A stretch of DNA of 64,000 bases from Chelatococcus asaccharovorans (lineage in GTDB: Bacteria > Pseudomonadota > Alphaproteobacteria > Rhizobiales > Beijerinckiaceae): assembly GCF_003201475.1 (NCBI RefSeq), contig NZ_QJJK01000001.1, positions 756,501-820,500 on the forward strand, written 5' to 3'. Under the pieces are notes generated by a model. The model was not told the origin of the DNA, did no database searches, and saw nothing but the letters and a program-made list of their open reading frames with translations. Shown piece by piece: positions 1-7,026 of this stretch. The first letter of the stretch is position 1, and each line of letters opens with the position of its first letter. The translations under genes were made by a program, and so were the position numbers.

Positions 1-404
1 AGGATGCCGATGTAGTTGCGGGTGCCGACCTTGCCGTTGGCACGGCGGAAGCCCTGGAACGTCGCCTGCTCGGCGAGCGGCAGCACGGGCTCGTCACGCG
101 CGTCCTCGGCAAAATGATACTCGCGCGCAAAGGCGTGCATCTCGACATTGTGTTCATGCACCCAATCGCCGGGCGCAATCGGGCAGGAGGCGAAGCCGAT
201 GATCTGTCCGAACTTGCGAACCGGCTCGCCCTGGGCGATCGGCACGATCGCCATCTTGTGGCCGCGCGGGACGCGCGCGGTCGCGACGACACCCTCGGCC
301 AATGCGCCTGGCTCGATCGGATCGACGGCGACGATGATGTTGTCGGCGTCGTTCAGACGGATGGTGCGGGACGACCGGGGGCGGTCCGAAACTAACTGAT
401 CCAT
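1..404 (-). CDS. UxaA-family sugar-acid dehydratase, N-terminal part (cut by window edge)
   Basis: Only the first 134 codons are inside the window; the gene continues past position 1. The visible part has an N-terminal SAF-like domain (around residues 16-100, with RVPRGHKMA and the paired HEHN stretch) and then the start of the second domain (GFRRANGKVGTRNYIGI), which is typical of full-length altronate/galactarate dehydratase-type proteins. Members dehydrate hexonic or other sugar acids to 2-keto-3-deoxy acids with an iron centre. The ATG at 402-404 is the first start in frame. It lies downstream of the FucU-like and aldo/keto reductase genes on the same strand, which suggests a deoxysugar or uronic-acid route. 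The exact substrate (altronate, galactarate, fuconate) cannot be told from this fragment. Confidence 0.85.
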   Translation of the reverse strand, partial: MDQLVSDRPRSSRTIRLNDADNIIVAVDPIEPGALAEGVVATARVPRGHKMAIVPIAQGEPVRKFGQIIGFASCPIAPGDWVHEHNVEMHAFAREYHFAEDARDEPVLPLAEQATFQGFRRANGKVGTRNYIGI

Positions 405-598
405 GGACGGATATTCCTCAAGCCGCGGACCTCGCGACCTGCTCCTTCGATTTCATCGCCACAAATTGTCATGGCCGGCGCAATAAGCAAGTGCTCGTAG
501 GATCGCCGGAACGGCGACCCTGGACTCATTCCAACCGGGCCGTTACGCCTAACATGTTAGCTCCGCGTAAACGAGCCCCTGTCGGCGGCGGTGCCCTG

Positions 599-1048
599 CT
601 AATCTGCGAGGATCACGCCTTTGCGAATGAGAAAGCACCCGTAGGGTCGCAGGTCCCCCGCCTGGACCACGGCAAAGGCTTTCCGGGCCGCGTCGTAGAA
701 GGCATAACGTTCGATCCCCTCCGCCGGCAGCGCGATCCCTGCGGCGGCATCGACCACGCGCTGAACCTCCTGCTGGATCAGCGGAACCGTGTCGGGATCT
801 CCGACGACTTCCATGCGACGGACGGGATCGGACACGAAAGTGTCGATCGGCAGGAGCGTCAGCACGGCCTCCACGGCCCGCGAGAGCTTCAGGCCCGGCA
901 GGCGGACGAGCTTGCCCGACAGCGTGGCACCCGCGACCGTCTCGGCGGGAAAATTGGCGTCGACGATGGCGATGTCATCGCCGTGCCCCATGGCGGCGAG
1001 AACCCACAGGAGATCCGGCGTCAGCAGCGGATCAATGCCCTTGAGCAT
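599..1048 (-). CDS. RbsD/FucU family sugar mutarotase
   Basis: A 149-residue protein of normal family length. It starts MLKGIDPLLTPDLLWVLAAMGHGD, where the conserved early His (here in GHGD) and Asp are typical, and ends with a YGCFLIRKG tail like FucU. Family members interconvert anomers of fucose or ribose in the cytoplasm, feeding the isomer used by the next enzyme. The start ATG at 1046-1048 is preceded by GAGGAAA at good distance. The neighbouring aldo/keto reductase and UxaA-family dehydratase favour FucU (L-fucose mutarotase) over RbsD, but that choice is inference from context. Confidence 0.88.
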   Translation of the reverse strand: MLKGIDPLLTPDLLWVLAAMGHGDDIAIVDANFPAETVAGATLSGKLVRLPGLKLSRAVEAVLTLLPIDTFVSDPVRRMEVVGDPDTVPLIQQEVQRVVDAAAGIALPAEGIERYAFYDAARKAFAVVQAGDLRPYGCFLIRKGVILAD

Positions 1049-1109
1049 GCGTTTTCCTCATGAATCGGTCGGTTATGAACTGGCAACAGACGGCGTGGCG
1101 CAGCCGCGG

Positions 1110-2300
1110 TCACACCGGCACCGGCGCCTCGGACTGGAGCAGGCCTTTGTCCTTCAGATCCGCCCACAGGGCGGCCGGCACCGGTGTGGCGAAAGCCGCG
1201 ATATTGGCGCTGACCTCATCGGGCGCAACAGCGCCCAGAATGAGAGTAGCGACAGCGGGATGTCCCAGCGCGAACTGCATGGCCGCCTTGGGCAGGGATA
1301 CGCCATGCGCCTTGCAGACGGCGTCGATGGCCGCCACCCGGTCCAGTATCGGCTGGGGCGCCGGCTTGTAGTTGTAGCGGGCACCGGGAACCGCGCCAGT
1401 GGCGAGAATGCCGGAATTGAACACCCCGCCCAGCATGACGCCGACATTGCGCGCCTGCGCCAGCGGCAGGAAGCTCACGAGCGCGGGCTGTTCCAGCAGC
1501 GAATAGCGCCCTGCCAGCAGCACGCAATCGAGATCGGCCATGCGCACAAACCGCTCGCAGATGTCAGCCTCGTTGACGCCGATGCCGATCGCCTTGACAA
1601 CGCCCTCGTCGCGCAGGCGTCGCAGGGCCGGATAGGCGCCCGCCATGACTTCGGCGATCCGGCCCTCGATGGCATCGGCGCCATGGGTCCAGACATCGAC
1701 GTCGTGGATGAGGACGATCTCGATGCGGTCGGTCCCGAGACGCAGCAGGGACTGCTCGAGCGCGCGCATCGTCCCGTCATGGGAATAATCGAAGATTGGC
1801 CGGTGCGGCAGGCCGCCGGCGAAGCCAGGCGCCGCCACCGCCGGTCCAGACGTGCCGTCCGCTGATGCGACGGCGCGCGGGCGCCAGGGGTCCATGACGC
1901 GGCCGACCTTGGTTGAAATGATCACCTGATCGCGCGGCAGGCGTCGCAGCCCGGTGCCAAGGCGATGCTCGGCCAGGCCCCGTCCGTAGTGTGGCGAGGT
2001 GTCGAACAGCCTGATGCCACCCGCGATGGCCGCAGCGATGGTGGCCAGCGCGGCCTCTTCATCAAGCCGCCGGTAGAGATCGCCGAGCGGCGCCGTGCCG
2101 AAGCCGAGAATGGGCACGTGAAGATCCGTCCCGCCGAGGCGGCGGCTCGCGATTGGGCCCCGCGTCGAGGCGGCCGGCCCGGATTGCTCCGGACTGAACC
2201 CCGGATCGGGCTTGTGTGGATGAGGCTTCGGTGAGGGCTTCTGTGAGGGCTTCTCTTGCGACTTCTCTTGTGACTTCGCGGGGGAAGGGTCTGACGTCAT
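1110..2300 (-). CDS. Aldo/keto reductase, L-fucose/D-threo-aldose dehydrogenase type
   Basis: A 396-residue protein whose core begins at about residue 38 with ASRRLGGTDLHVPILGFGTAP. LFDTSPHYGRGLAEHRLG carries the catalytic Asp and Tyr of the aldo/keto reductase barrel, followed by the Lys in IISTKVGR. The family oxidises aldoses such as L-fucose to lactones with NAD(P)+, which fits a place just before FucU and a sugar-acid dehydratase. The first about 35 residues are a low-complexity Lys/Pro/Ser/Gln tail made of repeated SQEK and SPKP units, absent from most relatives. I chose ATG 2298-2300; a TTG at 2334-2336 would add 12 residues. No later in-frame ATG precedes the core. Confidence 0.88.
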   Translation of the reverse strand: MTSDPSPAKSQEKSQEKPSQKPSPKPHPHKPDPGFSPEQSGPAASTRGPIASRRLGGTDLHVPILGFGTAPLGDLYRRLDEEAALATIAAAIAGGIRLFDTSPHYGRGLAEHRLGTGLRRLPRDQVIISTKVGRVMDPWRPRAVASADGTSGPAVAAPGFAGGLPHRPIFDYSHDGTMRALEQSLLRLGTDRIEIVLIHDVDVWTHGADAIEGRIAEVMAGAYPALRRLRDEGVVKAIGIGVNEADICERFVRMADLDCVLLAGRYSLLEQPALVSFLPLAQARNVGVMLGGVFNSGILATGAVPGARYNYKPAPQPILDRVAAIDAVCKAHGVSLPKAAMQFALGHPAVATLILGAVAPDEVSANIAAFATPVPAALWADLKDKGLLQSEAPVPV

Positions 2301-2559
2301 GGGGGCGGCACCGATCAAAGCGGCAGGACAATGCAACCATGGACATACCAGAATTCTGAGAAAACGGGGCGAGACAAATCACTTCGGTTGCAACGTCGTG
2401 GCAGGGTTGATGCGGTCCCGGGCGTCGCATTTGGCGCAATTCCGCGGTGCCTTTGCGACAAGCAGCTCATCATAAGCACTGGGGACAATTCGACACGCAG
2501 TTTTCTCGGATTGAGCCGACCGCAAAAGAAGCCTAGGCTCGTGACACTTTATAGTGAAG

Positions 2560-2575
2560 TTAAAGAAATATTAAC
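2560..2575 (+). promoter_or_regulatory. CtrA-type box 1 (TTAA-N7-TTAAC)
   Basis: TTAA at 2560-2563, seven bases, then TTAAC at 2571-2575. This matches the alphaproteobacterial CtrA full site TTAA-N7-TTAAC exactly. It lies about 70 bp upstream of the start of the orphan gene at 2645. A second box follows on the same face with a repeat distance of 25 bp. Confidence 0.6.
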
Positions 2576-2584
2576 GAGCGTGGA

Positions 2585-2603
2585 TTAACACAAGATTAAC
2601 CAT
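2585..2603 (+). promoter_or_regulatory. CtrA-type box 2 (TTAA-N7-TTAACCAT)
   Basis: TTAA at 2585-2588, seven bases (CACAAGA), then TTAACCAT at 2596-2603, an exact match to the extended Caulobacter CtrA consensus. The AT-rich stretch TTTTAATTTATT just downstream (about 2610-2621) could hold the -10, which would place this box near -35, as in CtrA-activated promoters. The gene start is at 2645. Confidence 0.65.
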
Positions 2604-2644
2604 AATGAATTTTAATTTATTGATTGCGAGGATAGGGGACCGCC

Positions 2645-3124
2645 ATGGGCTATGCGTGGCCAACGTCACATTCCGACATGGAAGAAGAAGAAAGCAGCAT
2701 GGCAAGTACTGTTCTCACAGCAGATCAGCTACACATCTCCTTTTCCTGGGCGTTTCCGATTATCCACGACATTGTCAATCCGGTATATGCCTATATGCTT
2801 CCGGACAATTCAAATCTGGCCGAACAATTGAGCCGGATCCACGGCGCGGCGATCATGACGCTCCTGGCCGACACAAGCTGCGACCGCGAATCAATCATCT
2901 CATGCCTCTACCAGACCTATGACCAGCTTGGGCTCGACCATAAGAAATGCGTGGCCCTGCATAACATGATCATGAAAGAATTGACCGCGGTGATCGCCGT
3001 CCGCAATCGCCAATCGCCACGCCGTCGCGCCGAGCTGGAGGCCGTCATCGCCTTGCGGCTGGGGCTGATCGACCGGGAAGAGCGGCGGATCGTCAATTTC
3101 TCGGCGGCTCGCCGCGCAGCCTGA
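2645..3124 (+). CDS. Small orphan protein behind CtrA-type boxes
   Basis: A 159-residue protein that I do not recognise. It looks soluble and mainly helical: an acidic patch (DMEEEESS) near residue 12, a hydrophobic aromatic stretch (SFSWAFPIIHDIVNPVYAY) around 33-51, then amphipathic helices and an Arg-rich tail (REERRIVNFSAARRAA). No signal peptide or membrane segment is clear. ATG 2645 is preceded by AGGGGA at good spacing; an alternative is the later in-frame Met in the ESSMAST stretch. Its leader and 5-prime half are more AT-rich than the neighbours, which suggests a lineage-specific gene. The two CtrA-type boxes upstream imply cell-cycle or motility-linked control, but function is unknown. 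Confidence 0.6.
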   Translation: MGYAWPTSHSDMEEEESSMASTVLTADQLHISFSWAFPIIHDIVNPVYAYMLPDNSNLAEQLSRIHGAAIMTLLADTSCDRESIISCLYQTYDQLGLDHKKCVALHNMIMKELTAVIAVRNRQSPRRRAELEAVIALRLGLIDREERRIVNFSAARRAA

Positions 3125-3176
3125 TCGCGGCCGTTCTGCCGCAGCCTGAACGCAGTGACGCGCGCCACGATCCCCC

Positions 3177-3413
3177 TCAGAACGCCTTGAACGTGATGAG
3201 CGTCCGCGTATCGGCGATGCCGGGCACGGTCTGCACCTTCTGGGCGACAAAATGACCGATGTCCACGTCGGCATCAACGTGAAACTTCACAAGTATATCG
3301 TAATCGCCGGCGATGGAATAAATCTCCGAGGCGATTTCGCGATCCGCGATCTCGCTGGCGACTTCATAAGTTCTACCCAGCTTGCACTTGATCTGCACAA
3401 AGAACGTTTGCAT
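3177..3413 (-). CDS. Stand-alone Lrp/AsnC ligand-binding (RAM) domain protein
   Basis: A 78-residue protein that covers the C-terminal RAM domain of Lrp/AsnC regulators and nothing else. It begins MQTFFVQIKCKLGRTYEVA, has the GDYDILVKF strand around residues 37-45 and ends with RTLITFKAF, the usual last strand. There is no DNA-binding helix-turn-helix. Such single-domain proteins form alpha/beta oligomers that can bind small ligands such as amino acids. The ATG at 3411-3413 has GAGGAAA upstream and is preferred over a start 20 codons earlier. It lies upstream of bioY on the same strand but separated, so no operon is implied. Confidence 0.85.
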   Translation of the reverse strand: MQTFFVQIKCKLGRTYEVASEIADREIASEIYSIAGDYDILVKFHVDADVDIGHFVAQKVQTVPGIADTRTLITFKAF

Positions 3414-3503
3414 CAGCGGTTTCCTCGGAGACGGGATGACAGGTTCAGGACTTTGGTTGCGCATCAGATCCATGCAAAGCTTTACGCGCTTCCGGTCCGA
3501 TGC

Positions 3504-4058
3504 TCAGTGCTGGCGAACGAAAAGGGACGGCTGGAGCCGTCGCGTCGCCTCAGCGACGCAGCCGGCAGCGACCGCCTTGATGAGATCGCCCGGCACGAAC
3601 AGAAGGCTGCCGAGTGCTGCCTGCTGGAGGCTGAGCTTGGCTGAGAAGGCGAGCCAGGCAATGCCGAGCGCATAGACAACGACGATACCGCCGACGATCG
3701 AGGCGACGATGGCCGCCCACAGCACCGGCAGGCGCACGAGCCGCGCCATCACCCAGCCGGTCACGGCAACGCCTGGAATCCAGCCGATGAGGAAGCCGGC
3801 GGTTGGCCCCGCCAGCACGCCGATGCCGCCCCGCCCCCCTGCCAGCAGGGGCGCGCCGAGCAAGACCACGGCGATGAACAGGCAGATGGCGGCGGTGCCG
3901 TAGCGCGCACCGAGCAGGACGCCCGCCAGCATCACGCCGAGCGTCTGCATGGTGATCGGCACGCCGGCGACGAAGGGCAGGTTGAAGGCCGGAAACAGAC
4001 CGAGCACAGCGAGAAGCGCCGCGAAGAGCGCGATGCGGACGAGATGACGCGTTTCCAT
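3504..4058 (-). CDS. bioY: Biotin ECF transporter substrate-binding membrane subunit BioY
   Basis: A 184-residue membrane protein with about six hydrophobic segments. It carries BioY hallmarks: FVAGVPITMQTLGVMLAG (residues about 29-46), LLAGGRGGIGVLAGPTAGFLIGW (about 71-93) and a C-terminal FVPGDLIKAVAA motif where the Asp and Lys are conserved in biotin binders. BioY captures biotin outside the cell and delivers it with the BioM ATPase and BioN energy-coupling protein. It is the third gene of a bioM-bioN-bioY operon, starting two bases after the bioN stop. I saw no BioR-type box (TTATMKATAA) upstream of the operon. Confidence 0.95.
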   Translation of the reverse strand: METRHLVRIALFAALLAVLGLFPAFNLPFVAGVPITMQTLGVMLAGVLLGARYGTAAICLFIAVVLLGAPLLAGGRGGIGVLAGPTAGFLIGWIPGVAVTGWVMARLVRLPVLWAAIVASIVGGIVVVYALGIAWLAFSAKLSLQQAALGSLLFVPGDLIKAVAAGCVAEATRRLQPSLFVRQH

Positions 4059-4060
4059 GC

Positions 4061-4723
4061 CTACTCCCTGTCGCGACCGGCCGAAGGGTCCGTCGCCGCC
4101 GCGCGTGGTTTATCCTTCACTGCTTCTCGCGATGAAAAGCCACGCGCGTCAAGCGATTCCGACACATGATCGGCCATCACGAGGGTTTCCGCCACAAAGT
4201 TCGCAACGAGACGCAGTGGCCGCCGGCGACTGGAGCGGGCGCGCCAGGCTTCCTCACGCGCCTGCCACTGCGCGAGCAGCACGGGCACGAAACGCAGCAC
4301 GAGGGCAATCGCCAGGGACAGGCGCTCCGGATCGAACCCAAGGATGCGCAAGGGCCGGAGCAGCGGCTCCAGCGACGCCATGAGGGCACGCAGGGTCGTC
4401 GTCATCGTGACGAGATCCGCGGCGAGCACCATCAGGATAATGCGCAACAGCGAGACCGCGGCTGCCTGCCAGCTGTCGGTCCAGACCTGCAGCAGCCCGA
4501 TGCCGAGGAGGATAGGGACAAGCGGCCGCAGCGCCGAGATGTGCAGGAGCGCCTCGCGCCCCAATGTCGCATAGACCCCGACGACCGCGCAGAGCCCGAG
4601 CATAAGCAGCCGCCAGTCCGTGACCGGCAGGACGGCGACGCTGATCACCGCGACGGCGATGAGCTTCACGCCGGCCGGCAGCCGGTGCAGCCAGGTGGGG
4701 CGCGCGAGATAGGCGGAGATCAT
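4061..4723 (-). CDS. bioN: Biotin ECF transporter T component BioN (CbiQ family)
   Basis: A 220-residue membrane protein of the CbiQ/EcfT type. Hydrophobic segments occur around residues 18-60, 80-125 and 145-160. The coupling motif is visible as ALVLRFVPVLLAQWQAREEAWRARS (about residues 145-170); the second Ala-Arg-rich group is a RARSSRRRP variant. ESLDARGFSSRE near the C-terminus is the usual tail motif. It couples ATP hydrolysis by BioM to biotin release by BioY. ATG 4721-4723 overlaps the bioM stop as ATGA, which shows translational coupling and excludes the longer upstream frame. Confidence 0.92.
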   Translation of the reverse strand: MISAYLARPTWLHRLPAGVKLIAVAVISVAVLPVTDWRLLMLGLCAVVGVYATLGREALLHISALRPLVPILLGIGLLQVWTDSWQAAAVSLLRIILMVLAADLVTMTTTLRALMASLEPLLRPLRILGFDPERLSLAIALVLRFVPVLLAQWQAREEAWRARSSRRRPLRLVANFVAETLVMADHVSESLDARGFSSREAVKDKPRAAATDPSAGRDRE

Positions 4724-5436
4724 GATGCCAGCACGCGGAGCGTGGCCGCCTCGCGATAGGCCGGGAGGATACGCCCCGGAGGGCCCTCGGCGACGACACG
4801 CCCGCGGTCCAGCCAGATGATGCGGTCGCAATCGGCGAGCAGCTCGAGATCGTGGCTGGCCATCACGACCTGCAGCGGGAGTTCCGCGATCAGCCGCCGG
4901 AACGCCATCCGCATCGGCAGGTCGAGGCTGGCAAATGGCTCGTCCAGGAGCAGCAGCGAGGGACTGGCGGCCAGCACGCTGATGATCGCGACACGCTGGC
5001 GCTCGCCGCCCGACAGTTCATGAACCGCCCGGCCCTCCCATGAGGCGCAGCCGTGTGCCGCCAGAAATCGCGCGGCTTCCGCCTCGGCGGCACGTCCCTT
5101 CAGGCCTCGGTTGGCAAAGCCGAAGGCGACCTCCTCCCCCACCGTGGGAAAGATGATCTGATGGTCGGGGTTCTGGAAAACAAAGCCGATTTCGCCCGGC
5201 AATTCCTTGCGGTGCCGGCGCGTGTCACGCGCGCCGACCCAGACGTCTCCGCTGTCCGGCAAGATGAGGCCGTTGATCAGGCGTAGAAGCGAGCTTTTGC
5301 CGGAGCCATTGTCGCCGATCAGCCCGACCCGCCTTTCGGAGACGGTGAGATCGAGCCCGTCGAACAGCCGGTGCCCGCCCCGCGCCAGTCGAACGCGATC
5401 GAATCTGATCAAGTGGAGACGGGACGTCTCGATCAT
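4720..5436 (-). CDS. bioM: Biotin ECF transporter ATPase BioM
   Basis: A 238-residue ABC ATPase. Walker A GDNGSGKSS lies at residues 41-49, the Q-loop at FQNPDHQ (88-92), signature LSGGERQ at 141-147, Walker B LLLLDEP at 161-167 and the switch His in ASHD. The FQNPDHQIIFPTV sequence is typical of ECF/cobalt-type ATPases. As the first gene of bioMNY it drives biotin uptake. I took ATG 5434-5436; the open frame extends upstream, but that part has no ABC similarity. Alternatives such as a cobalt or nickel ATPase are ruled out by the BioY and BioN neighbours. Confidence 0.93.
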   Translation of the reverse strand: MIETSRLHLIRFDRVRLARGGHRLFDGLDLTVSERRVGLIGDNGSGKSSLLRLINGLILPDSGDVWVGARDTRRHRKELPGEIGFVFQNPDHQIIFPTVGEEVAFGFANRGLKGRAAEAEAARFLAAHGCASWEGRAVHELSGGERQRVAIISVLAASPSLLLLDEPFASLDLPMRMAFRRLIAELPLQVVMASHDLELLADCDRIIWLDRGRVVAEGPPGRILPAYREAATLRVLAS

Positions 5437-5577
5437 TACAGCGGCACCATAACTCAGCGGGCGATAACCAAAGCCGGGATGAACGCAGATGGCAACATCC
5501 CTCCTCCTCGCAAAATCTCCCCTCCTCGTATGCCCGCGCGCGACCGCGCGATGCAAACCGCCGTTCCGGCCGGCCGA

Positions 5578-6513
5578 TCAGCGCAGGCGCAGCGGCGAAC
5601 GCGGGTCGACGAGCAACCACAGGGTGCCGGCGATCGAGGCGACGCCGATCGCGCCGAAGGCTATGGCGTCGCCTGCGACCCAATCCGGCGCCTCAAAGGG
5701 CCGGGCGTGGAAGAGCGCGACTGAATTGCTAAGCCCTTGATGGGACACGATAAGGAAGGCGAAGAGGTTTGTGCCGAAATGCATGCCCATCGCCGCGCCG
5801 AGATCGCCGGTGAGGGCGACCGCGATTACGGTCACAGCGGCGAAAGCGGCGATATTCACGAGGAGCGCCAGGTTCATCCAACCCGTTGCTTCAGGATCCC
5901 AGTGGAGCAGGGTGAAGATGAGGGAAGGAATGCCCGCCCAGATCCACGGGCTCGTGAAGCGCGCGCCGAGGATCTGCATGATGTAGCCGCGGAACAGAAC
6001 CTCCTCCGCGGAGGTCTGGATCAGGATGATGATGATGAAGGGAACGAGCCAGACGAGCCAGGTGCCGAAAGCCACATCGCCCACGGCGAGCGAGGGGTCG
6101 ACGACATAGGCGGCGAATTCCGCGACGAAACCTGCAAAGAGTGCGGCGAGGGTGCCGCGGACGAAATGGTCGCGCGTGATGTGCCCGTCCGCTCCCAGCA
6201 CGCTCGCCAGCCGTCGCTTCTGCAGCCGGGCCAAGGCCAGCCACACGCCGATCCAGACGCTCCCGATGGACGCCAGCATAATGAACATCCCGCCCGGCGT
6301 CGCCAGGAGGTCGGTCGTCGTGAGAAAGGCGTCGTCGCCGGCCACTCCGTCATCCAAGAGGCTGAAGAACAGGCCCGCGAAAGCGACGATAAAGAACTGA
6401 GCGACAAAACAGATGGCCACGATCACGACGCAGCCGGCGACGAGAAGCCCGATGCTGAGGCGCCCGCCACGTGCATTGTCGAGGTAACGGAGGAAGGGAG
6501 GCCGGCTCTGCAT
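5578..6513 (-). CDS. CPBP-family intramembrane metalloprotease (Abi/CAAX type)
   Basis: A 311-residue protein with about eight membrane segments. It holds all three CPBP motifs: EExxxR (AEEVLFRG, residues 169-176), FxxxH (FTLLH, 200-204) and HxxxN (HFGTN, 245-249). These residues bind metal and activate water in Rce1-like CAAX proteases. Bacterial relatives act in membrane protein processing or bacteriocin immunity; the substrate here is unknown. The start ATG 6511-6513 is preferred to the GTG two codons upstream. It stands alone, 140 bp upstream of bioM on the same strand. Confidence 0.88.
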   Translation of the reverse strand: MQSRPPFLRYLDNARGGRLSIGLLVAGCVVIVAICFVAQFFIVAFAGLFFSLLDDGVAGDDAFLTTTDLLATPGGMFIMLASIGSVWIGVWLALARLQKRRLASVLGADGHITRDHFVRGTLAALFAGFVAEFAAYVVDPSLAVGDVAFGTWLVWLVPFIIIILIQTSAEEVLFRGYIMQILGARFTSPWIWAGIPSLIFTLLHWDPEATGWMNLALLVNIAAFAAVTVIAVALTGDLGAAMGMHFGTNLFAFLIVSHQGLSNSVALFHARPFEAPDWVAGDAIAFGAIGVASIAGTLWLLVDPRSPLRLR

Positions 6514-7026
6514 GGTCACACCACATGATCCGATCGCGAAATATGCGAGGATCTCTGGTGAGGCTCGCCTGTCGCCTTGGTGAACATCGGCGCATGGGTC
6601 GGCTGTCGCCAGACGGCAGCGGCCGGGAACGCCGAACGAATGTCAGGACATATCGAAACCGTAAAAATCTCCGGACGGTACAACGGGGCAAAGACGGCTT
6701 GCCGGATCGAGAGCGATTGCAGACGGGCGGCATCCGACCCGGCAACGGCATCGCCCTGCGACTCGCGATCCCCGTCACACCTCGCGTCAATACACGCGAA
6801 CCCGCGATATTGGGAAGCCCTCCGTTCTCAGGCCGTGACCGCGAAACGGCTCCGGGGGACGGCACCTGCTTGTCGCCCGCCGGTGACGGCGTGCGTCTGG
6901 CCCGCGCTCGCCTTGTCCGTCGCGTGAGATAAGAAGGGTTGTATTATGCTCGCCATTCCATCAGTCCCGCATTCCCCCTGGCCGTAGCTTGGGCTAGGCT
7001 CAACCGTTTTCCGCACGGGGGCAGCT
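6514..7026. other. Gene-free divergent intergenic region
   Basis: A 513 bp gap between the CPBP protease (leftward) and the adenosine-deaminase-like gene (rightward). It must hold both promoters. Open frames on either strand are Arg-rich and have no family resemblance. Base composition is somewhat lower in GC than the flanking genes. I see no RNA gene, terminator or strong palindrome. Confidence 0.5.

Larger units (their letters stand above)
2301..2644. other. Gene-free AT-rich leader between divergent genes
   Basis: The gap between the aldo/keto reductase start and the small orphan gene. Composition drops sharply in AT content terms after about 2500, with runs of A and T unlike the surrounding GC-rich DNA. 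The right half carries two CtrA-type boxes listed separately. I find no convincing gene here; short frames through it have no family resemblance. Confidence 0.6.

Noticed and set aside
5437-5577. BioR operator before bioM
   Set aside because: No TTATMKATAA-type palindrome is present in the leader.
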